From Epiperipatus broadwayi (taxonomy: Eukaryota > Onychophora > Udeonychophora > Euonychophora > Peripatidae): DNA of 64,000 nucleotides. The notes under the pieces were generated by a model. It ran no database searches and was not told where the DNA came from. It saw only the letters and a list, made by a program, of their open reading frames with translations. Shown one piece after another: positions 25,329 through 37,277 of this stretch; position 1 is the stretch's first letter; each line of letters starts with the position of its first letter. Made by a program: the position numbers and the translations under genes. The stretch lies in contig JAQFVV010000963.1 in assembly GCA_028023455.1 (NCBI GenBank), forward strand, positions 1 through 64,000, written 5' to 3'.

Positions 25329-27601
25329 CGGCCAGCTACTGGCAGATCAAGCTTCACCCTGAAGACTGGAAATATACCGCTTTCCGATATAATGGACGGG
25401 CATATAACTTTAATCGGGTTCCCTTCAGCTTAAAAAACAGCAGAGTGGGATTAATACAATGCCTTGATCAGGTATTGTCAGAAAGAATCAAGAGTTTAAT
25501 TACGATGTATGTGGACGACATCATTTTGGCCTCGGATAGTGTGGAGGAGCACTTTGAACATTTGAAGCTACTGTTTGGGGAGTGCATAGAAAAAGGAATT
25601 AAAACAAATTTGGGGAAAAGCCACCTAATGACTATGGAGGTGAAATTCTTGGAACACATTATCAGTGAGCAAGGAGTGTCTCCAAATCCTGAGAAAATCG
25701 AGGCTATACAACATTTTCCAAAGCCAAGAAAGAAGAAACACATCAAAGCTTTCCTCGGACTATGTAATTTTTTCAACCGATTTTATAAAAATTTTTCCTC
25801 AGACATGGAGCCTCTCTTACAGCTATTAAGGAAGGACAAAAGGTGGATGTGGGAGGAGCAACAAGAGCGTAGTTTTGAAAAGGTAAACAGGGGGTTTCTA
25901 AAAGAGGTCATGCTGTCATACCCAGATTTTGACAAACCATTTGTAGTGCAAACTGACAGTAGTGGAATAGGCCTGGGGGCCACATTATCTCAGGTGCAGG
26001 ATGATGGGAGATATGGGGTGTTATTCTTTGTAAGTCGCTTATTAAGTAAGCCAGAAAAAAATTATACAGTAACTGAGAGGGAGGCTTTAGCAATTGTCTG
26101 GGCCTTTAAGAAGTTTAGACAATATTTAATAGGATCACAGGTGATAGTGATCACAGACCATAGGAGCCTTGAGTTCCTTAATCATAGCTTCCTCATGAAT
26201 AGTAGGCTGATCCGATGGAGTTTGATCTTACAAGAATTTAACTATCGCGTGCAGTATTGCCCAGGCAAAGACAATATGGCGGCAGATGCTTTAAGTCGCT
26301 ATCCGATAGAACCACCGCAACAACATTTAAATTGTAACAATGCGTACATAGCAGTGGCGGAAGTAGATAAAGGCGAGGATATAGAGTGCAGTTTGCAAAG
26401 ATTAGTGAAAGTGCAAGAAGAGGATACAGAATGTAAGCAAATAATAGACTACTTGCGCCATCAGCCTGCAGGTAGACCTGTAAACAATACATTATGGAAA
26501 GAAAGAAAAAAATATTGTTTAAAAAATGGACTTTTACAGCGTAAAATAAGAGATGAGGAGCATACATGCGTCGTTCTTCCAGTGGATATGCGGAAACAAA
26601 TAATCAGGTTCATACATAAAAATTATGGACACTATGGGGCAAGCAAGATGGAAGGGTTGATAGGCAATTGGTTTTATTGGCCAAGAATGTATAAGAGTGT
26701 TTTAAACATCATTGAGGGATGTACTGTATGTGCGAAAACAAAGCCCCCAAACTCATCAAGCGTGGGCCCGTTGAGACCTATATATGCATACCAGCCTAAC
26801 AGCCTATTGGCAATAGATTACTATGGACCCCTACCTCAGTTTAATAGAAAGAAGTATCTTGTTGTAGCCTATGACTTTTTTTCCAAGTTCGTAGTGGTAT
26901 ATCCAGTGGCGCAAGCTAATGCCAAACAAACTATACAGGTACTTGAACATCAACATTTTCGAGACGTGGGAATCCCAAAGCAGATAATATCAGACCATGG
27001 AACTCCCTTTATGTCGGAGGAATGGAAAAGGTGGATGAAGCGCCACCAGATCAGACATATTCTCACTTCAATTCGCAATCTGCAGTCTAATCCCTGCGAA
27101 CGAGTCATGAGGGAATTGGGGTGCTTATTTCATGTGTATCTCCAGAACAATCATCGTAGATGGGTAAAAGAGGCCACGAGAGTTGCGAACATGATAAATT
27201 GGTCCAAGAACGAATCAACCGGGTTCAAACCCATCAGGCTTCATCACGGGAGAAGTACTCCTTACCCATTCAAAACCCCTTTACCGATCAGAACACCACA
27301 TATTGATAAGAAGAAGGACGCTGATGAAGCACGCTGTAAACTCAGAAAGATGAGAAATATAAGACAAAGGAGACAAGGGAAGAGCAAGGCTATGTTCAAG
27401 CTGGGAGATGAGGTCATGGTAAGGGTAAATCCAGTAAGCCATCCGGAAAAAGGGATATACAAGAAATTTCAACCAATATATGATGGGCCATACAAAATCA
27501 TAAAGGAGTATGGAAATAACGCCTTCAAAGTTGCCCAAGGATCAGACTACAAGGGAACGTTCAATGCTCGATCCTTACAATTACTAAAGAAGAAAACTTA
27601 A
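25312..27601 (+). CDS. pol: RT C-terminal half, RNase H and integrase
   Basis: A continuous open frame, entered by the frame change near 25305. It carries RT motif A (FSTFDLTASYWQIKL), motif B (PFSLKNS, Ser where Gly is usual) and motif C (YVDD, about 25508). RNase H follows: TDSSGIGLGATLSQ, TEREALAIVWA, ITDHRSL and AADALSR. Integrase has an HHCC zinc site (HKNYGH then CTVC) and catalytic Asp in LAIDYYG, Asp in SDHGT and Glu in NPCERVM, with 35 residues between the second Asp and Glu (D,D35E). The C-terminus has a GPY/F-type module (YDGPYKI) and no chromodomain. It stops at 27601. RNase H and integrase look intact; RT does not. A GTG-led or ATG-led start within this frame is an artefact. Confidence 0.93.
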
Positions 27602-27726
27602 GGAGTAACACGGACACACGAGAATAAGAAAGGATGAACTTCCATCAAAATAAATCGAGGGTATTGTATAATAAGAATAAAGTTAAACGTTGAAACTAAA
27701 ACCTTCAGATTGATATTTTAGTTTCA

Positions 27727-27744
27727 AAAGGGGGGACGGAGAAA
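27727..27744 (+). promoter_or_regulatory. Polypurine tract
   Basis: AAAAGGGGGGACGGAGAAA-type purine run ends exactly at the 3' LTR start. It primes plus-strand DNA synthesis in LTR retroelements. One C interrupts it. Confidence 0.85.
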
Positions 27745-29541
27745 TGTACCGAGATACATCAGGAAGGAGTGTGTTTTCTTCGGAGTTACACATAATTTTG
27801 GAGAAATATAAATTGATAAAAGATTTGTTTAAATATTTAATAAAAATAAAAGGTCTTGTAGGGTAAAATAAAAAAAAATTTTTTTTATCATACAAGGGTT
27901 TATCGTTAAAAGCATAAATTAGACAGTTTTATAAAATATAATTTTAGAATCACATTTAAATAAAACTTAAAGAATTAAAAACTTGATTTAATTAAAACTT
28001 GATTTAATTGAAATTTGATTTAAGATTGCTTTTAGAAAAAAAAAAAAAAGCAAGGTGGAGTTCGTTTTGTCTTATAATAAAAAAAAAAGGGGAATATAAT
28101 CAAAGGAATGTAATAAACAATGGGAGCTAATGACAAACATAAGAAATTTCCATTAAACGGATAATTAGTGAACTAACTCTAACAAAGAAATTGAAATTTG
28201 CAATCATCTAAAGAATGACCAATGAAACTGTGTAGAGAGTCGAAAGAAAAGAAATAATTGTCCAATAGCAGAAATTCAGAATGTAGATTGAATCCGCAAG
28301 ATAAGGACCGTAAAATATAAAAGGAGCGAACTTTCTATTGTTATAGTTATTAGATTGAATTTGATATTATGATTAAAATTTGATTTTGATTCGGTTCAGA
28401 TGATTATTCTTAAATTTATATTCATATTATGAATATACGTCCAAAGTTAAATAAAACATAATGCTGCATTGTTAAACCCATCGTGTGGACAGCCGGCCGA
28501 ATCCTTCCATGCAATACCAACAGCAGACAGTTCGAAGGTCGATCATGTTCATGTAAAACAAGAAGGAAGTGGAGTGTCCATGGTGAAGCCCACAGGATCC
28601 CAATGACATCGGGAAAAGGATTGCAAAGAGTTAGCGCTAACTGACCGAAGGAAATACTATCAGAAGCTATGCTCGGAACTAGGCATAAAAGAGAGTGCTA
28701 GGTAATATTTATTTTATTCTTGATTCACTAATTAAAAGCTGTAGTAATGTATGGAATAATAAACTTTGAACTTTATGTTACAAACTATAATTACTAATTG
28801 TCTTTAGCTCCATTATCAAGGGATTTTTATTGTGATTTCAAATATATTTGTGTGCGTATAATTATTTTCTAAATGTATGTATAATATGATATTTTTTGTT
28901 ATATTAAATATTATCTAAATTTGAGCAAAAGTGTAATTAATTATATTATAAGACCAAACGAAGTGAAACAGCGTAAACGGAGATTTAATGGGTTAGTGAT
29001 TATTTATAAAAAAAAAAAAAAAAAAAAAAAAAGAAATAAATATCGTAGAGCAAATAAATAATAAATGTTATAATAATGAATTATAGTTTAGAAATGGGAT
29101 ATGAATATCCTATGAGATTATGAGAGCGAAATAAATTTTAAATTAGAATTTGGGAAAGGAAGTGAGAAAACTAGCACAGAGAAAGATTCGTAAATTGATT
29201 TTTAAGTAGGCAGATTTTGTATTTTATTGATTGTTTTAGCTGAGCTAGCGGGAGCGGGTACTAGATCGTATTGGTCAGGCAGACTTGTCGACAAAGGTCG
29301 GCTGGCGCCCATTGGAATTTTTCCTTTAAATAAATAAAGAGTTTGGTTGGCTAATGTTTAATCTAGTAAACAAGTATTAATATTATTGGTGAGGTACCGA
29401 CAGCCCCATATGATAGGATTTTGTGTAAGAGGGAGATACAAAGTTCTGTATCGAGTCGTTATTATAAATATCGAATATTTAATTGTTATATAAATGATAT
29501 TTATAAAAGTTATAAGATGATGTTAAGAGGCAGTAGGTATA
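27745..29541 (+). repeat. 3' LTR of the Ty3/gypsy element (1797 bp)
   Basis: Collinear with the 5' LTR from TGTACCGAG to GGTATA. Differences seen by eye are mostly transitions, many at CpG. It is followed by ATATATATAT. Confidence 0.95.
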
Positions 29542-29553
29542 ATATATATATAT

Positions 29554-31141
29554 TGTACCGATCGAAAAACAACCACCTCAACTGCAGGTCGGATCCAAAC
29601 TCAGCTGAACCAAACTGAATTCAAACCCACCTCACCAGCTCAGATTAATAGAAATCAATGGCACAGTGCTATGCACCAAGAAACTAGCTCAATGGCTGGT
29701 GAGAATTAGAGACCCCTGAACTGACACTAATATCAGATAAACTGACGAAAGATAATTTTAAGTTGAATCATATGTATATGTTCAGGTTGCCAACACAGAC
29801 AGTGAGCATTAACATTAAAATAATTATTGAATACGAGCATTAAGAGACTAAAAAATCAAGTGTGTTTATAAAATATTTAATAATAATAGTTTGTTTTGTT
29901 TGAATTTTAAATAATGTTTATATTAATCACCTCTAGCCTTTAACATAGTTTATAATTATAATAAAAGTGGCAGTCCTTATTATATGCCAATGAGTATTAT
30001 GCAATATTTTGGAATTCTAGGTCCATGCCCCCAACAAGAAAATAAAGGCAGATAAAGGTATTCATTTGTAAAGGACATTATTACTCTAATTTTATACGAA
30101 AGAATGTGAGATTTATTTTCATATTCGCAAATCCATTCATGAAGAGCAAGATATGTATTTAGGGCATAACTTTAATCTTTATTGGAAAACTTATTTACTT
30201 TGAGATAACTGAGAATTTGTTTGACTTTAATTGAAATTACTTCATCACAAATTACAAACACCAGAGCGGGTTTCACTGGAACAGAGAGGCAATGGTGCTG
30301 ACGAATTATGAGCTATAAAATGAAATTGAAAGACAATAGCTGGTCGATGATCTAAGTTTTATGGTGGCTTACATTTCACAAGTCTTACTGCCCTTTAGGG
30401 AGATGTGGGACATGAGAAAACCAAGCCAAGTTGTAACTACGAGCCTTTGGTGTTCCAAATATAACATAAACAGGAGAGGAAGTGCTTTCTTCCTCAATAA
30501 TTCAAAATAACAGAAATATTATCACCGAGAAGCCTAACAGAGTGGAAGATTGCCCTACATCAGCAACATTCAATGATGATGACTGAGAGTCACCATTTGA
30601 AAAATAAAACCCAATTATAGAATGCTCTACATGATGACTTGATTAATTTAATTAAAGTCAAACGAACTTTAACTAAAATTATTTTAAAGTATTTGTAAAT
30701 CATATTAATTATGCCCCAAACATCGCCCTTCCTGAATCTTAAAAAAAATAACAGAAATTTGAATTAGAATATATTTGATTAGTTTATCGGCCCTTTTGCA
30801 AAAGCATTTTAACATACGTGAATAAATAAATATTGGTGAGTACGAGAAAAAGACTTTTTAACATTATGTGGATATATAAACATTTGTAAATTAGATAGGA
30901 GCTGGGGACATAGATGAGAAATGGAGCTAATAATTTATTATTAGCCAATTATAAAAATAAACATTTAATCATTTCTTTCGACTCAATGATTAATAAAACT
31001 GTATAAACCTAGTTCTAATGGGTGAGAATTACTATCAGAATTAATATTATATTATTTGCACAAAGCAAATAGGACAAAGGAGCTCATCGAGTTGAAAGAT
31101 TATTGGCATATAATTAAAAATAAACAACATTAATAAAGCAC

Positions 31142-31144
<3 letters not shown>
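29554..31144 (+). mobile_element. Possible solo LTR of another family
   Basis: Starts TGTACCGATCG right after a TA run and ends ...GCACACA right before a (TA)n tract at 31145, so it has TG...CA ends with ATAT on both sides. The interior is less AT-rich than its flanks, has no long frame, and contains a TATA-like TATAAAATG near 30313. The first nine bases match the 5' end of the neighbouring element. No second copy in the window tests this call; the two TA tracts could bracket it by chance. Confidence 0.35.

Positions 31145-31180
<36 letters not shown>
31145..31180. repeat. (TA)n microsatellite
   Basis: About 36 bases of TA. Confidence 0.95.
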
Positions 31181-31182
<2 letters not shown>

Positions 31183-32200
31183 TAGTAAATGAACCGCCAT
31201 CGTAAGAAAAAAAAGTTAAAGACTAGAGATTGAGAGAATTTATGTAATTTAAAATAGCATAAATAAAAGGTTTTACACAGAGTATTACATTTATAAATGA
31301 GAAGAACTCTTAAAGGGAGTGTAAAGTAAAGTTCAGAAACTGGCCAGAAAGTTTAAGGTTCATTATGGAAATATATTACCCATTTCTTCCGGAGCTTGTT
31401 CCCTTAGTTTACACATCCAGGTTAGTAAAATGTAGGCACACATTTAGTTGATTACATGAACAGTATTTTATTGAATTTTCATGATTTTAGCAGCATGATT
31501 GGTCCAGAAAAGATTCAGCAGCTTCATTGAAGATTTTTAGGGGACTTCAGGAACAATAGCCAGATTCCTGACATTTAGCCCCTTATCATGATAGGAACAC
31601 TATTTGAATTCATGATTTAAAATGCATAGAGTTTACTGTACTTCTCTACAACAAATATGGCTTCTCCCTCCCCAAACTTTTCAGAGCTATATATACTTAT
31701 CTGATGCCTTCGGGCTAGCGCTTCTTTCATTATCAATGTTACAAAATTTACTGGTTGTTTTTAGATACATTCCTTCGATAAGGCTTTCAAACTCATTAAC
31801 TTGAATTCATTTTCTAATTAGAAAATGAATTCTTAAAATCAGAAAAATGATTTTAATTAGGAAATCCTTACATTTTAAATACTTATCTTTTTTTTTAATT
31901 AATAAAACTTTAACCATTGTTTTGGAATGGGAAAATCTGAAAGCTTATCGAAAGAATGTAGCTTTTAATCACTAAAAATTTAACAAATTATTTAAAAGTA
32001 AAAACAAACATTCCTGACACAATGAAACTTTCGAACAATTATATATATTTAAATATTTACAAATACATATGCACAATCCACACAGTTGTTATATATATAA
32101 ATTCATGAATAATTATATCATGAATTTATTAATAGCATTGATTAATTTAAACTCAAACGAATTAATTTTAATACACATTTCTGTAATAGTTTTTCTTTAT
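31181..32200. other. Spacer with one perfect palindrome
   Basis: Moderately complex sequence without a recognisable frame. GAATTCATTTTCTAA and its exact complement meet at 31803-31832 to form a perfect 30-base palindrome, immediately followed by a smaller AAAATC/GATTTT hairpin. Confidence 0.5.
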
Positions 32201-32328
32201 GGAAATTAGCATGGACTCAATGTATAAAGCCCCATTGCATCAGAAATTTAAGGTTAGTACTAGGGGTTTGATGTGGGCTTATGGCTAGATGTCATAAAGC
32301 TAGGATCGAACTCAGATCTGACTGCTTC
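32200..32328 (+). repeat. Possible tRNA-derived fragment (weak)
   Basis: AGGATCGAACTCAGATC at about 32300-32316 resembles a B-box/T-arm (GGTTCGAnTCC) and GTGGGCTTATGGC lies about 25 bases upstream. Too little to fold a tRNA; may be a SINE remnant. It abuts a TA tract at 32329. Confidence 0.2.
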
Positions 32329-32640
32329 AATATATATATATATATATATATATTGTAATGGAATGTATGTATATGAGAAGAAAATAATGCTCCAAAGGTT
32401 GGACAACAAATGTAATGGAAATACGATTGCTCTATCCTCATAAACGAATTGTAATGAATCAAACCTCACATTTTAGGCATCAAATGTAATGGAATTACTA
32501 TCAATAGTCCTTAATTAATCATGTCTGCACATTGATGGTGACAAATGTAATAGAATGTAGTTATCATCCAATTTAAATAATATAAACATAGCACATCATA
32601 CACATATACTGAGAAAAGAATGCCCAAAAATGTTGAATGA
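32329..32640 (+). repeat. (TA)n tract then degenerate repeated motif
   Basis: A 24-base TA tract ends at 32353. The word AAATGTAATGGAAT or a near variant then recurs at about 32354, 32411, 32449, 32481 and 32544, at irregular spacings of roughly 30-65 bases. This looks like an old minisatellite or repeated regulatory word. Confidence 0.4.
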
Positions 32641-33997
32641 CAAATAAAATAGATTGAATATACATATAAAGAAAGATCTTAACAATCTAAATGAAAACAA
32701 TTGTTGAGAAAGCCAAATATAACAGATTGTATAATTTAAATGAAGAAAGATAAAATAATCCCAATTATATTTAAATAAATTGTTTATATGCCCTTTCAAC
32801 TAGCTATACATGAAATAAATCCAAAATCATACAGAGCAATAATAAGACCTATCATTATAATTTATTCTCTGGGTTAATATGATTAACTAACAAAATATAT
32901 ACTAGAAACAAAGGGAATTTTATTGAATCTAATATACACATCAAATAAGTAAACTTATGTATATTTAAACATATCAATGAACATTGACTTGTATAAGTGA
33001 TCTAAAAAACTAAATAATAATTGAAATACGAAATTATTCTCCAATAAGCTGTGAATTTAATAAACTTCATAATGACTCTGGCACTAAAAAAAAGAAAAAT
33101 AAAAATAAAATATTAATACTCTTCCAAATAAAATACCAAGGCATTACTTATAAAACAAATAGTACATCCTTTATTTCTATATTATGATTTGATTTTTAAA
33201 TAGTATCAGTGTTTTAAATATTTTTAAATACAAACCCAAATACAAAAAAATACATATATATACTTGCAATAAGTATATATATTAAATAGACAAAGACATA
33301 TCTGTGCTCAACAAGTATACATTAATATGAACACAAAGCAATATTTATATTTTCCAAATATTCAAATTTAAAAAAAAATAAAAAAAATAAAAGTATATTA
33401 TATACAGCAAATATATGAATTGTTGTTTATGTTTGCATAAGAATTATTATATGAAGTGAAAATGAAAATAGATAAATAAATAAGTGAATATTTGACTGGT
33501 AAAATATTGTAAATTAATAAAATAGATAATAGATATGCTCTCAAAGCTAGGTTAATCGATTATCATTAAATCCAAAAGAAATCATCAAAATTTACTTCAC
33601 TACATTATAAAAGGTTTATACATTATATGCACTTTTGGACATTACTTATTTCTACAAGCATTAAATTTTTTTTATTATTATTTATGGTGAAGCTCACTCA
33701 GGCCTATAAATATAACATATCTTTGACTATTTAGTCATTTAGTGCTAACTTATAACTTAATATGAATATGGAACTTATATCACCTCATTTTGTTATTTGT
33801 TATCTTATATACATACACACACAAATATATAAATATAATGACGATTTCTAATTGATAAGTAAGTAACCTTCAATAAATTAACTCAATCTATGATCCATCC
33901 CTAAGAACATATCCAATTATCCAATAAATAAAAAAAATATTAAAAGGATTAAGATGTATAAATAATAAAAAAAATTTTGGATAATAAAATTTGTAAA
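32641..33997. other. AT-rich spacer, nothing recognised
   Basis: No feature seen. Confidence 0.5.
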
Positions 33998-34109
33998 GAC
34001 AAATTTCACTTATTAAATAATATATAAATATATATATAATAACCCATATGCAAGACAAATTTCACTTATTAAATAATATATAAATATATATATAATAACC
34101 CATATGCAA
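33998..34109 (+). repeat. Exact 56-bp tandem duplication
   Basis: Units 33998-34053 and 34054-34109 (beginning GACAAATTTCACTTATTAAA) are identical by eye, so the duplication is recent or an assembly artefact. Confidence 0.95.
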
Positions 34110-35689
34110 CCCAAACTTATATGCTATACTTTCAAATTTTAAATTACTTAAGTGTTAATCTTAACATTTATAAAAAAAAAAATTTTTTTATAACAAAATG
34201 CTTAAATCGAACAAAATTATACTTATAAAAACATTTCATTTTTTTAATTAAAAATAAAAATAAATGAATATCAATCTCAAAAATATATATAAACATATCA
34301 TTTACATTAATAAAGTTATTTACTACCTTTTCAAAATTCAACTTGTTCCATTGTTTTATTCCTTTATATTTCTTTAATATTTGAATGCATGCTAGCCAAA
34401 GTTAAATTTTGAAGAAAATATCACATTAGAGAAAATTATCAGTTTCCAAACACATATATATTCTATTTTTTTAAAGAGTTCTCTCCTTGAAAAAAAAAAT
34501 TTACATGTTGAATCCAATATATTAACTAATTTTAGTTGCTTCCAAATTGTTATTGAATTTACCATTGTAATTTTTTTTTGATAGCTATCTTACATTTCAA
34601 CATGATGGAATTTATATGTTGAGCCATTGCTTAATTTCTTTTAATTGCTAGGATAAAGACAAGAAGATTGCAGCTCTTTAACTGTGATAATATTATTATT
34701 CACCCTTCCATTATTAAGGTGTTTGCATCCAATAGATTATTCAATTATTTGCAAGAATGGTGATTCCGAAAAAACAAAGTACAACTAATTTTCTCCTTCA
34801 GTTTTTTTTAATAATAATCTTTTTTTAATAATGGCCTCTTTTTCTGTTGTTGTTGTTTTTTTTCAAGTGCAATATTACATGCAGTCTTGAAAACCATTGT
34901 TGCATATTTTTTTAAACAATTAACATTCAAAAAAATAAAAATATCAATCATATAAAAATATTAAATCGAAAATTTATTTGATAACTTTAAAAAATATATA
35001 TATAAATAATAACATTGCATTTTTTAATAATCACTTAAAGTAAAATAATCTTTTTTATAATTAACCATTTATATGTTTTATTTATTTATAATATTGATAT
35101 ACAAATATATTCATTAGAATATGTCATTACTATTAAAAATCTCATCATTAAGAATAATAACGATTAAATATTCACAGTGATGTACCACCAACAAATAAAT
35201 AAAATAATAAATCCAAACAACAATAACTATAACTAATAACCATAAACAATAATAATACTCCATATATAAACATCAAATCAGAGAGATTATTTTTTTAAAA
35301 ACAACAAATGATTTTTTTTAAAACAAAGGTAGATTTATCGATCTTTTACAATATATATATATATATAATTTTTATTTCATTTATTTTTTATTATTTTATT
35401 CTTATTAATTTTTTATTTCAAAATATTTAACTCTAATGTTATATATTCATATTTTTATATTTTACATTATTATTCATTATATTAACATTTAATATGTATA
35501 ATGTTCTTTAATCTATAATATTATTTTTTATTACTAATTATTTTAACCTTTTTTTTTTATTATTTTTTAACATATTTTATACCAACTTTATACTTATATT
35601 TTTAAAACTTAACTGTTAACTATTTAAACTTTGAAATGTGATGTGATGTATTTTGGTTTCTCCTTAAATGAAGTCAAGAATATCTCAGC
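34110..35689. other. AT-rich spacer, nothing recognised
   Basis: Long A/T homopolymers and short TA runs only. Confidence 0.5.
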
Positions 35690-36670
35690 AATTCTGCCCA
35701 GATAAACCTGTTAGACACTTTATTTTCCATTCCCCACTCTAAGTCTTTCCATATTCTGCCCCATCCATTTCCACAACATAATCTTTGTTGATTCTATGGC
35801 CTTTATCTCTAAATTCCCCTTATCTTTTTGCAAACTCAGCATAAAAACCAATAACTCACTTTTTGTATAATCACTTTGATCATATCTATTCCCCCATAAC
35901 TTCATTATCTGTACCCTTTCTACTTTCAAGCAGTTACATTAAATCAACAAATGCCTAATATTTTCTATACCTTCCTTACACAATTTGCACACTAAATCAC
36001 CCATAGTTTTTCATTTACATGTATATTCTCTTGTTGCTAAAGATCCCATTTGAGCCTTAAACAATAAACTACTTTCCTTACTATTATCATAAATTAACTT
36101 GCATCCAATGTTCCATTTACTTCTATATATATTTAAACTCTTCTTACCCTCCATACTAGTTCTCCAACTCTCCAGCTCCCTATTTTTTATTAATTCTATT
36201 CTTTCATCCCATTCTTTACCATTATAATACTCAACAATCCTCCTAACACAATCATTCCATCTTTTATACAAGTATACTGATATAAATTCTTTATCCAAAT
36301 CTTTTGCATATTGTATTACCTTTCTCACCCATCTTGTTACCTGCCCTTTATTCATAACCCAATTAAACACAATTTTGGCTATTTTTTTACTATCTATAAA
36401 CTGCAACCTACCAAACATTTTTATTTTACCTTTTGCATCTCTCATATAAAAACTTGACCATCCCATTTCTCTTTGAATTGCCTCTTTTGCTGTCCACATC
36501 TCACATGTCTTCCTACTTCCCTTTTTACTTTCTCTAAATAATCTAAAACCCTTTTACTAACACATAATGCATCATTACCATATGTTAACCCTGCTACTGC
36601 AACTACCTTCTATGCAATTCTAGCTACATCATATTTATTATATGAAAATACTGCTTATACTTACTAGCTC
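35690..36670 (-). pseudogene. LINE (non-LTR retrotransposon) 3' end, degenerate
   Basis: The minus strand gives the C-terminal part of a LINE ORF2. From the right edge it reads VAVAGLTYGNDALCVSKRVL, then a LEKVKREVGRHV-type segment; after a frame change, EAIQREMGWSSFYMRDAKGK (36499 downward), a Lys/Trp-rich linker, FKAQMGSLATREYTCK, and after a stop a zinc-knuckle-like DLVCKLCKEG..NIRHLL..C followed by KVERVQIMKLW. This matches the region after the RT thumb, including the C-x2-C...H...C motif near the end, of CR1/jockey-like LINEs. RT itself is not recognisable here. At least one frameshift and two stops; dead. Confidence 0.6.
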
Positions 36671-36749
36671 CCTCTATCTATTTTTCTGTAATTAAATCTA
36701 TTTCTATTTTAATTTCTACTAATATTATTTATTTATTTATTTTATTTTA

Positions 36750-37181
36750 TCAAAATTTTCTTCAGGCCCAAATCTCTATTTAATACTGGATTCCTATTAT
36801 TAATATGAATAGTTTCTTATATTTTTCTATCACTTTTATTAATTGTAAATTGTATAATTTTAAACAATCTTTTGCAAACTCATACATTTTTTTTAATGTA
36901 TGCAAATGTATCAGCCAATTTTTATCATATTTATGTTGTAATAGTCTTCTAAATATTGAATTCTTTGCTTATCATATATAATTTACTTTTATATTATTAA
37001 TTTTACACTTTTTACAATTTCATATATTCAATTTATTTCATTATCTAAATTTTTATTATAATTAGTAATATACTTATTTTCTAAAATATTGATCATATTT
37101 TTTCTTTCTTTATTAACTATATAATTTTATTTAAAATTTTAACTGCATAATTATTTCCTGTCTTTATACTTATATAATTAA

Positions 37182-37277
<96 letters not shown>

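Larger units (their letters stand above)
21700..29541 (+). mobile_element. Ty3/gypsy LTR retrotransposon, full length but inactive
   Basis: Two LTRs in direct orientation (21700-23533 and 27745-29541) flank an internal region with primer-binding site, gag, protease, RT, RNase H, integrase and polypurine tract in Ty3/gypsy order (integrase last). There is no room for env between integrase and polypurine tract. It lies in a TA tract with ATAT on both sides (21696-21699 and 29542-29545), consistent with a 4-bp target duplication, though the microsatellite makes this ambiguous. Its base composition is visibly less AT-rich than the surroundings. Frame changes in gag and RT and two in-frame TGA codons make it dead. 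The LTRs differ at roughly 35 visible sites plus one 33-base indel, so the insertion is fairly recent. Confidence 0.95.

Noticed and set aside
25468-27538. Several 60-109 codon minus-strand frames under pol
   Set aside because: Shadows of the pol frame; no motif of their own.
27602-27726. Possible env gene after integrase
   Set aside because: Only about 125 bases separate the pol stop from the polypurine tract, and no open frame fits.
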